From JBBIQH01 sp964475945 (lineage in GTDB: Archaea > Thermoproteota > Nitrososphaeria > Nitrososphaerales > Nitrosocaldaceae), in NCBI GenBank assembly GCA_964475945.1, contig CAYYYF010000002.1:154593-218592 (forward strand): a stretch of DNA of 64,000 nt. The letters run 5' to 3'. A model generated the notes under the pieces. That model was given only the letters and a program-made list of their open reading frames with translations, did not search any database and had not been told where the DNA came from. This document shows, piece after piece, positions 43,089 to 51,706 of this stretch. The translations under genes were made by a program, and so were the position numbers. Position 1 is the stretch's first letter. Every line of letters begins with the position of its first letter.

Positions 43089-44043
43089 CATAGATATCAA
43101 TAATCTTAAGAGGTTAGATCATGTAGTGACATTATCAACAGTACCCATGATAAAGAGTATGCATGAGGCATTAAAGAATGGAAGAGAGTTGCAGCCTATA
43201 ACAGTTGCAAAGATAAAAGATGAGTACTATATACTAGATGGATATGCTAGAGTAGAGGCATATAGACTTGCTAATATAAATAGCATAAAGGCAGATGTAA
43301 TAGAGTTAAAGAGCAAAGAAGAAGCAGAGTTATGGCATATAAGGCTTAATGTAAGATCATCATTGAACATATTAAAGTTGTATGAGGCTTTAAAGCATCA
43401 TGAGGTATTAAAGCATAATAGCAATGCTCTAGGTTTGGATGAGACTATGCTGAAGATATTAAAGAGGTTAGATAAGATAAAAGATAGAGCATATTCAAGG
43501 CTTGCTTACTACTTGGATATACTAAGGGATAGGTTTACTAGAGTTCCACCTATACCATATTACGTTATAGTGCTTATATCCGAGTTAGAGGATGAGGAAA
43601 TGCAGGAGCGTGCAGTTGATTTTGCATTCATTAACATAGAGGATAAAGAGGATGTATTCTCATACCAAGATTATGATAGGATGCTTTCATTTATAAAGAT
43701 ACTAAAGAAGAATGCAGATGAAAAGTATAATGACATATTTATAAGTAGAGAGAGAAGGGTTAAACATTACCATAGCAAACCAATGAATATCTTTACTTGC
43801 ATATGCGGCAAGAGATACACAATAAGTATAAAGAGGAATGAGGTGAATGAGATTGAGGAGCATGATAACCTTATAGTAGTTAAAGGTAGTAATGATATGC
43901 ATATACATACAGTACCTAATGAGGTTAGTGAAGAACTTAAACTTGATGCTTACAAACCTAGATGGTATGTAGTAGAAGCGTATAAGATTATTGAATTGCT
44001 ACCATACCTTAAAGGCAAGGTTGCAATACTTGCGGTAGAGTGA
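43078..44043 (+). CDS. ParB/Spo0J-like N-terminal domain protein
   Basis: The 321-residue protein starts with TTG and overlaps the TFB-like gene by 11 bases. Residues about 36-80 (LQPITVAKIKDEYYILDGYARVEAYRLANINSIKADVI) are the ParB-N domain with a G-x-x-R-x-E-A box. A helical part follows and a C-terminal region includes FTCICGKRYTISIKR, a lone Cys pair. ParB proteins act in segregation or DNA-binding control; CTP binding is possible but untested. Confidence 0.65.
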   Translation: MLTSIDINNLKRLDHVVTLSTVPMIKSMHEALKNGRELQPITVAKIKDEYYILDGYARVEAYRLANINSIKADVIELKSKEEAELWHIRLNVRSSLNILKLYEALKHHEVLKHNSNALGLDETMLKILKRLDKIKDRAYSRLAYYLDILRDRFTRVPPIPYYVIVLISELEDEEMQERAVDFAFINIEDKEDVFSYQDYDRMLSFIKILKKNADEKYNDIFISRERRVKHYHSKPMNIFTCICGKRYTISIKRNEVNEIEEHDNLIVVKGSNDMHIHTVPNEVSEELKLDAYKPRWYVVEAYKIIELLPYLKGKVAILAVE

Positions 44044-44052
44044 TCATTTAAA

Positions 44053-44628
44053 ATGAATAAGGTAAGACTACTGAAGTGGAGATTTAGAAAGAATGCAAAG
44101 ATAATCAGTCACGTGCTAAGATGTATAGAATCTGGGTATGTTGATAAGAGGGAGTTACTAAGCATAAGTGATGATAAATATAGGCATAATGTATCTACTG
44201 TGGTATGTAAATTAACGAGAGAAGGTTTCATTACTAGTAATGGTTCTAGATTTATATGCCTTACAGATAATGGTAGATTACTACTTCTATGCTATATGCT
44301 TGATATAAATCCATCACAACTTGTTATACTAGCATTACTATACAACAACTACTATAAATCAATGAAGAATTATGCAAGATGGATAGTACCATTAATGAGA
44401 AGAGAGTTGATTAACCTTCTACCTTTCTATAATAAAGATTATTTATCAAGACAGATCAAATTGCTTCATAATGCAAACCTCTGTGCATATGCTTATAATA
44501 ACGATAAGGATTGCATTATACTAACAGATAAGGCATATAATATGTTATACAAGTTTCATGATGATATAATAGCCTTATGTGAGCATATAATGCAGATATC
44601 ATATAGCGGTGAGCCATATGCTTGCTAG
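44053..44628 (+). CDS. Winged-helix protein, two wHTH-like units
   Basis: The 191-residue protein has two wHTH-like stretches, IISHVLRCIESGYVDKRELLSI...VVCKLTREGFITSNG and a second ILALLYNNYY...SRQIKLLHNANLCAYAY...IILTDKAYNML. It is most likely a DNA-binding regulator or replication accessory. It starts 9 bases after the ParB-like gene and overlaps the VirB4-like gene by 20 bases. Confidence 0.55.
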   Translation: MNKVRLLKWRFRKNAKIISHVLRCIESGYVDKRELLSISDDKYRHNVSTVVCKLTREGFITSNGSRFICLTDNGRLLLLCYMLDINPSQLVILALLYNNYYKSMKNYARWIVPLMRRELINLLPFYNKDYLSRQIKLLHNANLCAYAYNNDKDCIILTDKAYNMLYKFHDDIIALCEHIMQISYSGEPYAC

Positions 44629-46432
44629 ACTTAACTACATATATGAGATTAAGCCTATAGATCTGCTCTCGCTAAATGAAGATATGCAGAAGAGCATAAT
44701 TACAAGGTTCTTGCATCTAATTAATTGGATAGAAGAACCATTAATACTAAATATCGTTAAAGATAGAATAGAGGTAAGTCTTAAAGGAGTAAGTGAAGAA
44801 CTGCCTATAACTAAGACATATCTAATGAGCAATGAACCATTAGAATACATATTAGATATGCTTGGATATGAATATGCAAGGGTTCTGAATATTAGTAATG
44901 AGATGCATATAAATGAGAGATTAACCTATTTAATTATAAATAAAGATAATAAGATTACATTTGCTAGATGTTTTATGTTATATAGACTCCCAACAGATGC
45001 TGATATAGCATGGATAAGTAATATTGCAAGGTTATGTGATGAATTCATAATTCATATAATCCCATTAAGAGATGATCTTGCATTAAGTAAGATGCGAAGA
45101 TATAATACACTTATAAATGCAGCCGCAGCAAGATACAATTCATTATCATACAAAGCAGAGATCTCTGAATATACTTTACAGGCATTAGAGAAGCATGAGA
45201 CAAAGTTATTCAAGGTAGCAATAACAGGTATTATAACTTCTAATAGTAAAGAGGGGCTTGACTTAAAGTGCAAGGATTTTATTAGAAGTGCAAAGCAGTA
45301 TGCTATGTTTGATCCAGTTATAGGTAAGCAGAAGGATATACTTGAATGTAGATATAAACATCTTATAATGGAATTAGGTAGCATGAGCATTCTATACCCA
45401 TTCGTTAGTAGTGAGATGATAGAATTACCAAATGGTATAATGCTTGGTGTAAATATGATCACTGGCTCCCCAGTTATCTACGATTATTCATTAAGGGATA
45501 ATTATAACATAATAATACTTGCATCATCTGGAGCAGGAAAGTCATTAACAGCAAAACTTATCCTCTCTAGAATACTGGATAAGATCCCTAATATGTATGC
45601 ATATGTAATAGATCCACAAGGTGAGTATGTAAATATCGCAGATTATCTACGATTTGATGTTATAGAGATAAAAGATGATAGCAGTAGTAAACTTGGATTG
45701 GATCCATTAAGGTTATTCAAAGGTATAGATGCTGCCGAGATTATAGCGGATATAACAATGGCTCCTTTACTTGTAAGGAAAGAGATGACTAAAGTTATAA
45801 TGGATAAGGGCATTAATAATATATTTAAATTATATGAATATTTAAGCAATGATGCAAAGAGATATCTTGATGATATACTTGCAAGTAACACACAGATTTT
45901 CTCTGGCGATAGAACAATTACTAATAAGACAATAATATCACTTAGGAATATAAATTCTTCTCATATGCTATCAACCCTATTATTGCTAACATTAGCAAAG
46001 ACATGGGATAAAGTTAATACTATAAAGAGGAGTATACCAAAGGTTATACTTGTTGATGAGGGTTGGATGTTATTCAATATGCCCTCTAGTGCAAAGTTCA
46101 TAAACCTAATAGCAAGACTTGGTAGGAAGCTTAACGTTATCTTTATATTTATTACTCAAAGACCTGAGGATGTTATTGCTAATGAGTATGGTAGAGCATT
46201 GCTTGATAACAGTGATACAAAGATAATACTAAGGAATAATGAATTGGCGTCATTAAAGATTGCTGAGGCATTGCAATTACCAGATAAGGAGAGGGAGATG
46301 ATTGTATCATTTACTAAAGGGGATGCGTTACTCTTAACCAGAAGTCATAGATTAAGGATACATATAACTCCAACAGATGAAGAGTTAAATCTATTCTCAA
46401 CTACTCCTATTGATTATAAAATCAACGTTTAA
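44609..46432 (+). CDS. VirB4-like (CedB/TedB-like) secretion ATPase
   Basis: The 607-residue protein has an N-terminal domain without known motifs and a C-terminal VirB4/TraC-HerA ATPase: Walker A ASSGAGKS (305-312), YVIDPQGEY (332-340), Walker B VILVDEGW (479-486) and ITQRPEDV (515-522). VirB4 powers DNA transfer pilus assembly; archaeal CedB and TedB power DNA import. M4 (44618) is an alternative start. Its 3' end meets the convergent coupling ATPase gene within 2 bases. Confidence 0.85.
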   Translation: MSHMLARLNYIYEIKPIDLLSLNEDMQKSIITRFLHLINWIEEPLILNIVKDRIEVSLKGVSEELPITKTYLMSNEPLEYILDMLGYEYARVLNISNEMHINERLTYLIINKDNKITFARCFMLYRLPTDADIAWISNIARLCDEFIIHIIPLRDDLALSKMRRYNTLINAAAARYNSLSYKAEISEYTLQALEKHETKLFKVAITGIITSNSKEGLDLKCKDFIRSAKQYAMFDPVIGKQKDILECRYKHLIMELGSMSILYPFVSSEMIELPNGIMLGVNMITGSPVIYDYSLRDNYNIIILASSGAGKSLTAKLILSRILDKIPNMYAYVIDPQGEYVNIADYLRFDVIEIKDDSSSKLGLDPLRLFKGIDAAEIIADITMAPLLVRKEMTKVIMDKGINNIFKLYEYLSNDAKRYLDDILASNTQIFSGDRTITNKTIISLRNINSSHMLSTLLLLTLAKTWDKVNTIKRSIPKVILVDEGWMLFNMPSSAKFINLIARLGRKLNVIFIFITQRPEDVIANEYGRALLDNSDTKIILRNNELASLKIAEALQLPDKEREMIVSFTKGDALLLTRSHRLRIHITPTDEELNLFSTTPIDYKINV

Positions 46433-46434
46433 TC

Positions 46435-47730
46435 TCACACCTGTATAATACGCTTGCTATAATCTCTTCCTTCTTTCTTGTTAATATTCCCTGAATAATC
46501 ATTATGTTCATTATTAATATCAATACCATATATATTATTGCTATTCTTGGCAACATTAATCCATCTAGAGTAGTCTTTAGGCTTTATACTCTTGCATAAT
46601 CCAATTCCTCTTATAGGGGTATCTGCCTGTGTATAAAAAGCAAATACATGCAATGGTAATGCTACAAGCTCTTCTTTGCTTATAGGCATAAGATCCTTTA
46701 CTAGCATAGCAGTCTTAATATCACATCTAAAGCATATTACTGTTCTACATAAAGATAACAGCTCTCCTGCCACCTCTTCTTTAAATGAATTTATGCTTTG
46801 CGTTGCTAATGTAACCTTGATGTTAAACTTCCTTAGTGTATTAAGCACTTCTCTTATAGCAAAGGAGTGGAAGAGATGAGCCTCATCTATAAACAGGTTA
46901 AAGATATCTTTATTTTTTCCTTCAATAGATTCATCTATGCTCATTCTAGCCTCAACATATAACATATGTATGATTATTGATCCTAGGAATGCTATTATAT
47001 CATCTGATCCTATACTAGAAAGATCTATGATAACAAACCTCTTTGCTCTTACAATATCTGCGATACTTATACTTGATCCATCTTCATCATCAAGCATTAC
47101 CATTGCTAAAGGGGTTGATAATATCTTATCTAGTTTATTATACACTACTCCTATGGCTTCCTTACTATAATTCTCAAATATCTCATACCAAAAGTATAAT
47201 GTATCAAGATCGGTTACATTCCTAAGTATGCTATTCCTTAATTCTTGTTTGGTTATGAATGCTCTAATATCCTTTAAGGTAACACTTTTACTAGTTGATA
47301 TCAAAAGATTTAATGCATTCCTTAATATAGTCTCCAATCTATCACCCCATGAATCACTATATAGATTCTTAAGTACATTTATGAATGATGTTGTTACTAT
47401 ATGCTTATCCTCTTTATCAAAGTATAATGGATTAACCTTAACTACCTTTTTAAACCATAACGCTGTTGCTGGGTTTATGTAAATAACGTTGTTGCATAAA
47501 TCCTCAGGTATTAGTGCCAATATCTCTCTAGCAAGCATCCCATGGGGATCTATTAATATGAATCCTTCCCTTCTCTTTATGCATTGCAGGATAAGCAACT
47601 TCATCGTTTCGCTCTTACCCGAGCCTGTCTCACCAAATATTATAGTATGAACCCTATACTTAGAAGGTATAGCATAAGCATTACCATCAGCACCGAATCC
47701 TATTATATCTATACTCTCATTTCTTGTCAT
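46435..47730 (-). CDS. Coupling-protein-like ATPase (VirD4/TraD/HerA superfamily), C-terminal half
   Basis: The 431-residue protein begins right at an ATPase domain: IGFGADGNAYAIPSKYRVHTIIFGETGSGKS (Walker A 33-40), FILIDPHGMLA (57-67), Walker B FNLFIDEAHLF (277-287) and LATQSIN. It lacks membrane helices. The opening matches the point where bacterial conjugation ATPases pass from their N-terminal domain into LGxN...RHxYIIGKTGTGKS. A Lys/Asn-rich tail ends the protein. Confidence 0.8.
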   Translation of the reverse strand: MTRNESIDIIGFGADGNAYAIPSKYRVHTIIFGETGSGKSETMKLLILQCIKRREGFILIDPHGMLAREILALIPEDLCNNVIYINPATALWFKKVVKVNPLYFDKEDKHIVTTSFINVLKNLYSDSWGDRLETILRNALNLLISTSKSVTLKDIRAFITKQELRNSILRNVTDLDTLYFWYEIFENYSKEAIGVVYNKLDKILSTPLAMVMLDDEDGSSISIADIVRAKRFVIIDLSSIGSDDIIAFLGSIIIHMLYVEARMSIDESIEGKNKDIFNLFIDEAHLFHSFAIREVLNTLRKFNIKVTLATQSINSFKEEVAGELLSLCRTVICFRCDIKTAMLVKDLMPISKEELVALPLHVFAFYTQADTPIRGIGLCKSIKPKDYSRWINVAKNSNNIYGIDINNEHNDYSGNINKKEGRDYSKRIIQV

Positions 47731-47747
47731 GCTCTAATATTCATCTA

Positions 47748-48569
47748 TCACCGGATAAGATCAAGATCTATGCTATCTTTAATGGGATCAATCACTATAC
47801 CGTTGGTGAAGGTCTTAACCTTGCTTGCTGCTGATAATCTAAGCATAGATACATCATTTGGCAATGCTATTAAGCTTACTAACTCTACATCACTTAATAT
47901 ACACGTATATCCTTCCATCATATTTAACTCTGTAACACTATAATTCTTAAGGTGCCTACACGCTATTAACTCATTAGGCAATATACTCTCTAACATATGT
48001 AATGTATCATTCTTGTTTGATGCTAAAGCTATCACTGTAGTAAAGTGTTTAAGTCTCATCTTCCACTTTGCCTTCTCTATAATACTTTGCATAAATGGTG
48101 ATACCCTCTTCCTTACATTACTCTTATTAAATAATCCTAATACTACGCTTAGATTATCGCCATGCTCTTTCTTCATTATCCACTTGCTTATATCATAAGC
48201 CTTATCTGTATGCTTAGCATAACATGCAAATAAGCACTCATCATCTAACCTCTCTAATAGTTCATATAATACACTTGGTTTAACCTCTTGCACTATCGGT
48301 ATTGCATAATGTATCCTACTCTTGTAATAATTTACGTACTTGTATCTTAGTAATGGAGTCCACTCAAGTTCTTCCATTCTAGCATTCTTTATGTTAAAGA
48401 AGTGGATGCTATTTGCATCATCTACCATAACAAGTATTCTAGTTAACCCTTCCTTACGTAGAACGAATAATGCAAACTCATTAACTCTATAGAGTAGGTT
48501 AAGCATCTCTCCAACCCCATCCTTAAAGTTACTGTGTAGTTTTAGTTCATACCATCTATACTTCATCAT
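47748..48569 (-). CDS. Probable N-terminal domain of the coupling ATPase encoded as a separate gene
   Basis: The 273-residue protein has no Walker motif. Its C-terminal third (FTTVIALASNKNDTLHMLESILP...YSVTELNMMEGYTCILSDVELVSLIALPNDV) follows the pattern that in fused conjugation ATPases precedes the nucleotide-binding domain (an ELA.L.HLP segment before LPTEG). It ends 17 bases before the ATPase gene on the same strand. Domain splitting is inferred from this order. MM start; M2 is equivalent. Confidence 0.55.
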   Translation of the reverse strand: MMKYRWYELKLHSNFKDGVGEMLNLLYRVNEFALFVLRKEGLTRILVMVDDANSIHFFNIKNARMEELEWTPLLRYKYVNYYKSRIHYAIPIVQEVKPSVLYELLERLDDECLFACYAKHTDKAYDISKWIMKKEHGDNLSVVLGLFNKSNVRKRVSPFMQSIIEKAKWKMRLKHFTTVIALASNKNDTLHMLESILPNELIACRHLKNYSVTELNMMEGYTCILSDVELVSLIALPNDVSMLRLSAASKVKTFTNGIVIDPIKDSIDLDLIR

Positions 48570-48608
48570 ATTAACAATATGGCTTTTAATAAATACCTTT
48601 TAATAGTG
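48570..48608. promoter_or_regulatory. Divergent promoter between coupling-ATPase and pilus operons
   Basis: Only 39 bases separate the starts. TTTTAATAAATACC (48584-48597) supplies TATA-like sequence on both strands at about 20-25 bases from each start, implying shared control and leaderless messages. Confidence 0.45.
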
Positions 48609-48860
48609 ATGTTAGGAGAGTTAACTGAAGAGGAGAGGGTTAGATGGCTAAGGATAGTTATAACAGCATTGATAGCAGGATTGATAGTATTTGCTGCACC
48701 AGAGATAACTGCATGGATAACTGGAATAGATATAACTAATCCAAAGGATAGTATACCTACTGCTCTAGTAGATAGGGTATCTATGATATTCATGCTAACA
48801 AGGTACTTTGGAGGAGCAATAATAACAATAGGCGTTATAGCAGGGGTGATAAAGCTCTGA
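48609..48860 (+). CDS. Two-helix pilin-like protein (VirB2/CedA1/TedC-like)
   Basis: From ATG 48609 the protein has 83 residues: a short acidic start (MLGELTEEERVRW), a hydrophobic helix (IVITALIAGLIVFAAPEITAWI), a short polar turn (TNPKDSIPTALVDR) and a second helix (MIFMLTRYFGGAIITIGVIAGVI). Helix-loop-helix peptides of this size are the pilins of bacterial conjugation and archaeal Ced/Ted import pili. The frame is open to 48579, but the promoter lies there, so 48609 is chosen. Confidence 0.65.
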   Translation: MLGELTEEERVRWLRIVITALIAGLIVFAAPEITAWITGIDITNPKDSIPTALVDRVSMIFMLTRYFGGAIITIGVIAGVIKL

Positions 48861-49234
48861 TATTAAAGAAGATAGATGTAGTTGCATTTGCATTGCTGTT
48901 AGCATACTTTCTTATAATGCCAGATATAGAAGATGCACTAATACCATTCTTCTTTATTTTTTGGATATTTGCATACTCAATGGATGTATCAAGTACTATA
49001 AAGCAGAATGCTATAAGATATGAAACCAATAGATTATTTGCGTATATAGCAGATAGATTAGGAATATTTCCTGCTATATTAATACATCTACTAACAGAGT
49101 TAGTATTTATATCATTTATACCATTTGTATTCCTAAGATCATTAAGTATAGAGGCTAGTGCAATAACAGCATGCATTACTGGGCTATTACATCTTTATGC
49201 ATTCTTCTCAAATACTAGATATAGTATAGGTTGA
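48857..49234 (+). CDS. Small four-helix membrane protein of the DNA-transfer operon
   Basis: The frame encodes about 115-125 residues with four hydrophobic segments (VVAFALLLAYFLI; LIPFFFIFWIFAY; FPAILIHLLTELVFISFIPFVFL; ITACITGLLHLYAFF). The first methionine-type start, TTG 48893, would cut the first helix. The true start may be a CTG at 48857, overlapping the previous stop. No family recognised; position suggests a channel or pilus-base component. Confidence 0.5.
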   Translation: MILKKIDVVAFALLLAYFLIMPDIEDALIPFFFIFWIFAYSMDVSSTIKQNAIRYETNRLFAYIADRLGIFPAILIHLLTELVFISFIPFVFLRSLSIEASAITACITGLLHLYAFFSNTRYSIG

Positions 49235-49306
49235 TCAACGAATAAATCAGTATACCTTGTATCTAACCGTTGATGATATCCTTATAATCTTAATATTTAT
49301 TTATTG

Positions 49307-49960
49307 ATGAAGATACTATGGTTTGATGATATAGAGGTATGGAATCAACCAGTCTTTGATCTGCCATTAATAGGTAGAGTAAGTATTAGGCAAATGTGCA
49401 TAATAGGTTTGGCATTGATACTAACGTTCAGTATTAGGGATTTACTTGTAGCAGTTATATCATTCTCAATAACATTACCTCTTGCAATGCTAAAGTATAG
49501 GTCATTAAGATTTGATGAGCTTGCTCTTAACATAACCATCTACATGATTATCTATAAAGTATATCCATTGTTAAGGCATTCATTTTTATTATTAAGTAAT
49601 ACAAAGAAGGTAATGATTATAGTGATGGTTACTAGTATAGTTAAGAGATATCTTGTAAGGAATACTTTAAAGAATAATAAGAGCAATAGCAAAGAGATAG
49701 TGGTTAATGCAGATACTATAAGACTAAAACTAAGATTGGTAAACAAGGATGGAAGAAGGTTAGCAGGTAGACTTGCAACTATATACCTTGATGATGATCA
49801 TATATCAAGTATAGTATCTGATTCAAATGGCGAGATTGAAGCGCTTGTATCATTAAGCAATGATGATCATAAGGTTAGTAACGGCTTACATACATTAAAG
49901 GTTATGGTAGATGGTAAGGTTGTATTTATGCAGGGAATAAAGTTAAGCAGACCAGTTTAA
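49307..49960 (+). CDS. PrgI/VirB3-like protein with C-terminal beta domain
   Basis: From ATG 49307 the 217-residue protein starts with a PrgI-like segment: VFDLPLIGRVSIRQMCIIGLALILTFSIRDLLVAVISFSITLPLAMLKYRSLRFDELALNITIY, two membrane helices after an LTxRQ-like motif, as in PrgI/VirB3 proteins that accompany VirB4. After a basic linker, a beta domain (IRLKLRLVNKDGRRLAGRLATIYLDDD...SDSNGEIEALVSL) resembles carboxypeptidase-regulatory/Ig-like folds. Such a fusion is not standard for VirB3. Confidence 0.6.
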   Translation: MKILWFDDIEVWNQPVFDLPLIGRVSIRQMCIIGLALILTFSIRDLLVAVISFSITLPLAMLKYRSLRFDELALNITIYMIIYKVYPLLRHSFLLLSNTKKVMIIVMVTSIVKRYLVRNTLKNNKSNSKEIVVNADTIRLKLRLVNKDGRRLAGRLATIYLDDDHISSIVSDSNGEIEALVSLSNDDHKVSNGLHTLKVMVDGKVVFMQGIKLSRPV

Positions 49961-49981
49961 TAATCATATATTTGTTAATAG

Positions 49982-51706
49982 ATGGTATTTGGGCTAAGTG
50001 CTGGGTTACTTACAGTAATAGCAATAATGGCAGTAATAGCATTGGTAGGTGTAAGTATTGGTATAGTTAACAGCATAGGTAATACATTCGTTGATATTGC
50101 TATAGCAATGCCAAAGTTCGAGTCTACAAACAATGCAAATATAACCTTGTACTCATTCTTTAGAGATACATCATTCTACATACTTGCAATGGCTATAACC
50201 CTAGCAGGGATATCTCTTATGCTTGAGGAGTTTAATCTGTTATCTAGAGGTAGTGCAAGTATCATCATCTCAAAGAGCGTAGTTATAGTTATCCTTCTAT
50301 TCATCTTCCCTATAATATGGGATAATGTAGCGTATGCAATAGAGGAGTTCAGCAAGTATATACTTAGCCCAGAGGATCCCTCAATGGTGAATGAGAAGGT
50401 TAGAGACCTATGGGCAAATATATCTGCAATTAATATGCCAAGTATACCAGATCCTTTTGAGTTACTTGACCCAAGCAAGTTACCTGAGAGGATATTTGTA
50501 GATGTATTCATGAGTGTATTCAAATCAATGATAGCACTTATGCTAATGGTAAGTCTATACATAGTAGGTACCATAAGGATAGTGCTAACAGCAGTGCTAG
50601 CAATAGGTTTACCTATCATACTCATGCTCTCACTGATACCATTCTTAAGGAGGATAAGTGATACCTTGCTTAATACGCTAATAGGTTTAAGTATAGCACC
50701 TATACTCTCAAGTCTAACAGTTGCTGCAGGGAACTCATACCTAGCAAGTTCTAGCCTTGATGAACTGCAGTTATGGATAGCAAGTGTTGCTATAGCATCA
50801 CTTGCTGTATACTTCCCTACCCTCCTTGCACCAGTGCTAGGCTCTCTTGTAACATCTTTGAGTGCATGGGTTACTGGTGCTGGTATATCAAGTATATTAT
50901 TGGCAAGTGGTTCAGTTGCTGGTGCTGCTAAAGGAGTATTAACAGGTGTAAGTACAATATCCTCTGGCTTAAGTGCAACTTTAGGCAGAGAACCTACTGC
51001 ATTGGAGCTTGCTAGAGCAGTGACAAGTGCGAGTGGGCTAAGGGTTATGGGCAAGTCAGCAGTAACAGGATTTACTGCAGGTGCAGTAGGAGGCTTACTA
51101 ACCTCTTTAAGACCTACTACAGAGGCATTGGGTATACCAAGTATAGGTAGGTTTATAGATAATGCAGCAAGAAGCACGTTAGGGATAGCAGATACTAAAG
51201 CAAAGGATAATGCCATGGAGCTTGTTAGGAACTTTGCAGGCTCGCTTGTAGAGGGTTCAGTAGCATACTATGCATTAAAGAGCCCATTGCAGAGTGTTAA
51301 TTCTGGAGATGTTAACAGGTGGTTCTATACAGTAAAGGGTATGTATGATAGACAGGATTATACCTCTCTTGCAAGGCTTGCTAACAGATACTTCCAGTTG
51401 CCTGATGAGATACTTAAGGGTAAGGAGGAGTTGTTTGGAAAGGTTTTTGGTGAGCATATAATGAATATAGCAAAGGCAGAGGATAGAAGACCATTAACAA
51501 ACCTATACTATTGGTTAGAGCAGATAAGGGAGAGGGGAGGGATAAGCAAGGTAGCAAGTGCTGATGAGTTAAAGTCTATCATAAAGGATAGGGATGTTAA
51601 TAGGGAAAGGCTTGCAAGTATGTATAACATAGCATTACCTAATCCAAACTTTGAGATTATAGATCTTACAATCCATATAGATGATAAGCATGATGAAGGG
51701 AAGTAA
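49982..51706 (+). CDS. VirB6/TrbL/CedA-like polytopic membrane protein
   Basis: The 574-residue protein has about seven hydrophobic segments in its first 350 residues (including LLTVIAIMAVIALVGVSIGIV, IIISKSVVIVILLFIFPIIW, ALMLMVSLYIVGTI, LIGLSIAPILSSLTVAAGNSY) and an amphipathic, Gly/Ala/Ser-rich stretch, then a soluble C-terminal domain (about 430-574). Size and layout match VirB6/TrbL inner-membrane channels and archaeal CedA. It is followed by an overlapping surface-protein gene. Confidence 0.65.
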   Translation: MVFGLSAGLLTVIAIMAVIALVGVSIGIVNSIGNTFVDIAIAMPKFESTNNANITLYSFFRDTSFYILAMAITLAGISLMLEEFNLLSRGSASIIISKSVVIVILLFIFPIIWDNVAYAIEEFSKYILSPEDPSMVNEKVRDLWANISAINMPSIPDPFELLDPSKLPERIFVDVFMSVFKSMIALMLMVSLYIVGTIRIVLTAVLAIGLPIILMLSLIPFLRRISDTLLNTLIGLSIAPILSSLTVAAGNSYLASSSLDELQLWIASVAIASLAVYFPTLLAPVLGSLVTSLSAWVTGAGISSILLASGSVAGAAKGVLTGVSTISSGLSATLGREPTALELARAVTSASGLRVMGKSAVTGFTAGAVGGLLTSLRPTTEALGIPSIGRFIDNAARSTLGIADTKAKDNAMELVRNFAGSLVEGSVAYYALKSPLQSVNSGDVNRWFYTVKGMYDRQDYTSLARLANRYFQLPDEILKGKEELFGKVFGEHIMNIAKAEDRRPLTNLYYWLEQIRERGGISKVASADELKSIIKDRDVNRERLASMYNIALPNPNFEIIDLTIHIDDKHDEGK

